Part shown: piece after piece, positions 61,595-64,000 of the stretch | How the letters are laid out: each line of letters begins with the position of its first letter | How positions within the stretch are numbered: position 1 is the stretch's first letter | Origin: Dirofilaria immitis | Taxonomy: Eukaryota > Nematoda > Chromadorea > Rhabditida > Onchocercidae | Assembly: GCA_024305405.1 (NCBI GenBank) | Contig: JAKNDB010000107.1 | Coordinates: 3,534,001 to 3,598,000 of the forward strand | Direction: 5' to 3' | DNA: 64,000 nucleotides | Program-made: the position numbers and the translations under genes | The notes under the pieces: model-generated | Told to the model about the DNA's origin: nothing | Databases searched by the model: none | The model's input: the letters and a program-made list of their open reading frames with translations, nothing else

Positions 61595-64000
61595 AAATGC
61601 AACTTCAGCTTCGTGATTCAATGTATCAATTTAAAAGCAACTTATTAAGTAATCATCATATTTCAAAAAAATTTCGATTCGCAAAAAATTCGTCCAAAGA
61701 ATCAACAAATTTCCTAACGAATTTTATTTTATTGAAATATTCAATTTTGCATTAACATTGAACGGAAAAAGCAGAAAAATTTGCAAAATGATGAAAAAAA
61801 ATCGATGGGACTAGTAACTATAGTAAAATAAATGGCTGAGAATAATTCTGGAAATATTTGTTTGAGCCTCATGAGTCTTTGAAATCGATCATAGAGCAAA
61901 TATGCTTCTTTTATTCTTGGGCATATTTAGAACTATTAATATAACTTGGCTATATTTCTTATTTAATTATGACTCATTCTTTTTGTATTCTGTTTAAGAA
62001 TATTGGAAATGCTTAACTATCAATTATTAAAATAAAATTTTCGAATTGGTCATAAATATTTTTTTTTATTTTCTGATTTATTTATCGATTATTTATCGAT
62101 TGATTTATTAAAATCTAATTTTTTCAAAACTTATTTCTTATTATATTAGAAGTTTTGTTTTTTTTGCATATTTTATTTCTTAACAAAATTTTATTTAAAG
62201 GAATTTGAATTTTTAAAAAGTTCCTCATCAGCCATATTAAAACATCCATAAAGTTGCTAGCAATAAAAGTTTTGACTTCTTGAAAATTCCCATACTAAAA
62301 TCTATTAACGGTTATATATCGCGTTATAAAATAATTACCCTTGCTACCAATGGAATTACAAACTAATATGGGAATTGATAAAGTTGAAATTGTAATGTCT
62401 TACTATGTTGTAAACAGATGAGAGTATTTTACCCATAGTTTATTAATGGTTTTTTTATAAGAATGAGCAATACAATCGATCAAAATCACACCTGTTTGGA
62501 AGAAATTAACCGTAAGAAGTACAAAAATTCTAAAAGGGATAGAGAGTCGAATTTAAGATACTTTCATTATTTCACAAAGATCAGTAATTCAAATTAATGA
62601 TTTTCCTTTCTCTCTCTCTCTCTTTGTCATCCAACAAAAAAACTTTAAAGATATTCATTCTCTTCAATCAAAAACAGAAGAGAATAAACTGCAGGTAGAT
62701 ATCAGTAAGAAGTGCAAAAATTTTGGTACTGATAAGAGGTATAGAAATTCTGATAAATGATTCATGATAAACCTATTCTTATAAAATGCTTATTGCATTT
62801 TAGACATATTATCCTAAATTAAAGATAATTATTAGTCCATGTTCATATCTTTTCTTTGCCTGTATTTTCTAAGTAATTTTCTACGTGAATTAATTAATCA
62901 CATTGTTTTAAAGATGCTTAATTAATTCTGTTTCATCTACTATGCAGTTCAGTTGAAAATTATATAATTTTGGCTGAAGATAAGATAAGAGTCTCGCAGT
63001 TTACTAATCAATTAGATGGATCATATTTGGATCAGCAAATATTGAAAAATATATGGGAAATTTGTTCAATTATTGATTGTAAACATTTCAGAAAATTTAA
63101 AATGTTGAATTAAATTTCAAACTATATTAAAAGGATTCAGCTGGAAGTATAAATTCTTAAATTTGAAATGTTTCCCGATGTCCTCCTTTATCCTATTTGG
63201 TAGGAAAAAAAAACGGAAACATCGACAAATTTATCGCATTCATTAACTTCTTTTATCAAAATAGAATTTTTATCATAACTTTTTGATTTAAAACTTTATT
63301 TTTACATAAATAAAAATCAATAAATGATAGATATAAAAATGAAAATATTCTTAATATCATTTTAACAATTTTCATTGCAGACTTCTACAAATTATTCAAA
63401 AAGAATATCGAGATGCAATCAAATGATAAAAGAACGATCGATAAGCTAATTGAATATTTCTGGATATGATACAGCCTTCTTGTTCGATCATTTTATATTC
63501 CAAATATTTTTTTGCATCAGTTATAATTCAAATTATTTGATGATACTGATACTGCAAATCTCTTATATAGTATTAGTGCTTGATCGCATTTGCAAATCGA
63601 AAATTTGAAGTTTTTGATCATTTCTAAAATTCTAATAACTTTTGTCCAACTGCAGCATTTGGAAATAAATGTTTCCAACAGAAAATTCTTAAATCAAGTT
63701 TATGAAGTCAAATTTAGGCGTCAAAATTATGAAGATCAAATCTATAAAAACAAACAATTATTTATAAACATGAAAATGGCGGAATCAAATAAAAACAATG
63801 TTTTCTGCTATGTTTGGAACTGTTTTCAAACTTTCCATTTTTTCCAAATTCTCGAAATTCTGTTCTAAAATTGGTAATCATTTTTCTGCAAAATAATCGT
63901 TTTTTAAGTCGATTGTAACAGATTATAACACATGTATTTCATAACTTGGAAAACTTGATATTTCATAGAATTGTCGAGAAATCATTTTTCTTCAAGATTT
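61595..64000. other. Intergenic to window end
   Basis: AT-rich. A 92-codon open frame at 63590-63868 (plus) starts at TTG, is rich in Phe/Asn/Lys and has no domain or splice support. A short TC run lies at about 62609-62624. Nothing else is supported. Confidence 0.45.

Noticed and set aside
63590..63868. 92-codon plus-strand open frame
   Set aside because: It begins at TTG, has AT-driven composition and no acceptor, domain or partner exon.
1..64000. CRISPR arrays, operons, bacterial promoters or a bacterial host
   Set aside because: Introns, trans-splice acceptors and animal protein families show a nematode genome. Only the short purB piece is bacterial.

Overview
The window is AT-rich eukaryotic DNA with small exons, introns ending in TTTCAG/TTTAG, and 3' splice acceptors a few bases ahead of start codons, as expected for SL trans-splicing. 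The recognisable proteins (TFIIH p62, a short Crumbs, a LITAF-like and a Shisa-like protein) are animal. A 55-codon stretch of Wolbachia-type adenylosuccinate lyase lies in the nuclear-looking sequence. Together these point to a filarial (onchocercid) nematode chromosome. No alignment could be run, so identifications rest on motifs, intron phase and recall of the families.

Layout. 0-3.6 kb: intergenic, with a 50-bp tandem repeat and microsatellites. 3.6-4.7 kb (+): a two-exon short Crumbs (crb-3-like) gene. 4.7-9.3 kb: mostly empty, with one orphan coding-like patch. 9.3-14.1 kb (-): a 12-exon gene for TFIIH subunit p62 (GTF2H1). Its last intron holds an inverted, decayed copy of its own exons 3-5. 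18.7-23.7 kb (+): a multi-exon gene of unknown function. 23.8-27.0 kb: a few orphan exon candidates. 29.2-30.7 kb (+): a LITAF-like PPxY protein. 33.2-40.3 kb (-): a large secreted, Glu-rich repeat protein whose C-terminal half is coiled coil. 40.3-55.0 kb: a gene desert holding dispersed 28S and 18S rRNA fragments. 55.1-56.9 kb (-): a complete four-exon Shisa-like membrane protein. 58.7-59.1 kb: the Wolbachia purB insertion beside a possible tensin/PTEN-like exon relic. 59.5-60.0 kb (+): a small hypothetical two-exon gene. 60.45-61.6 kb: an element with long terminal inverted repeats.

Cross-cutting observation. In at least fourteen exons the frame and the intron phase agree only if one base is restored in an A or T homopolymer. 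Internal repeat copies in the Glu-rich gene carry the longer run and stay open, so under-called homopolymers in the assembly are more likely than wholesale pseudogenisation. Exon models below state where this was assumed. The genes do not form an operon. They are separate housekeeping, membrane and secreted-protein genes in a repeat-poor, AT-rich region.
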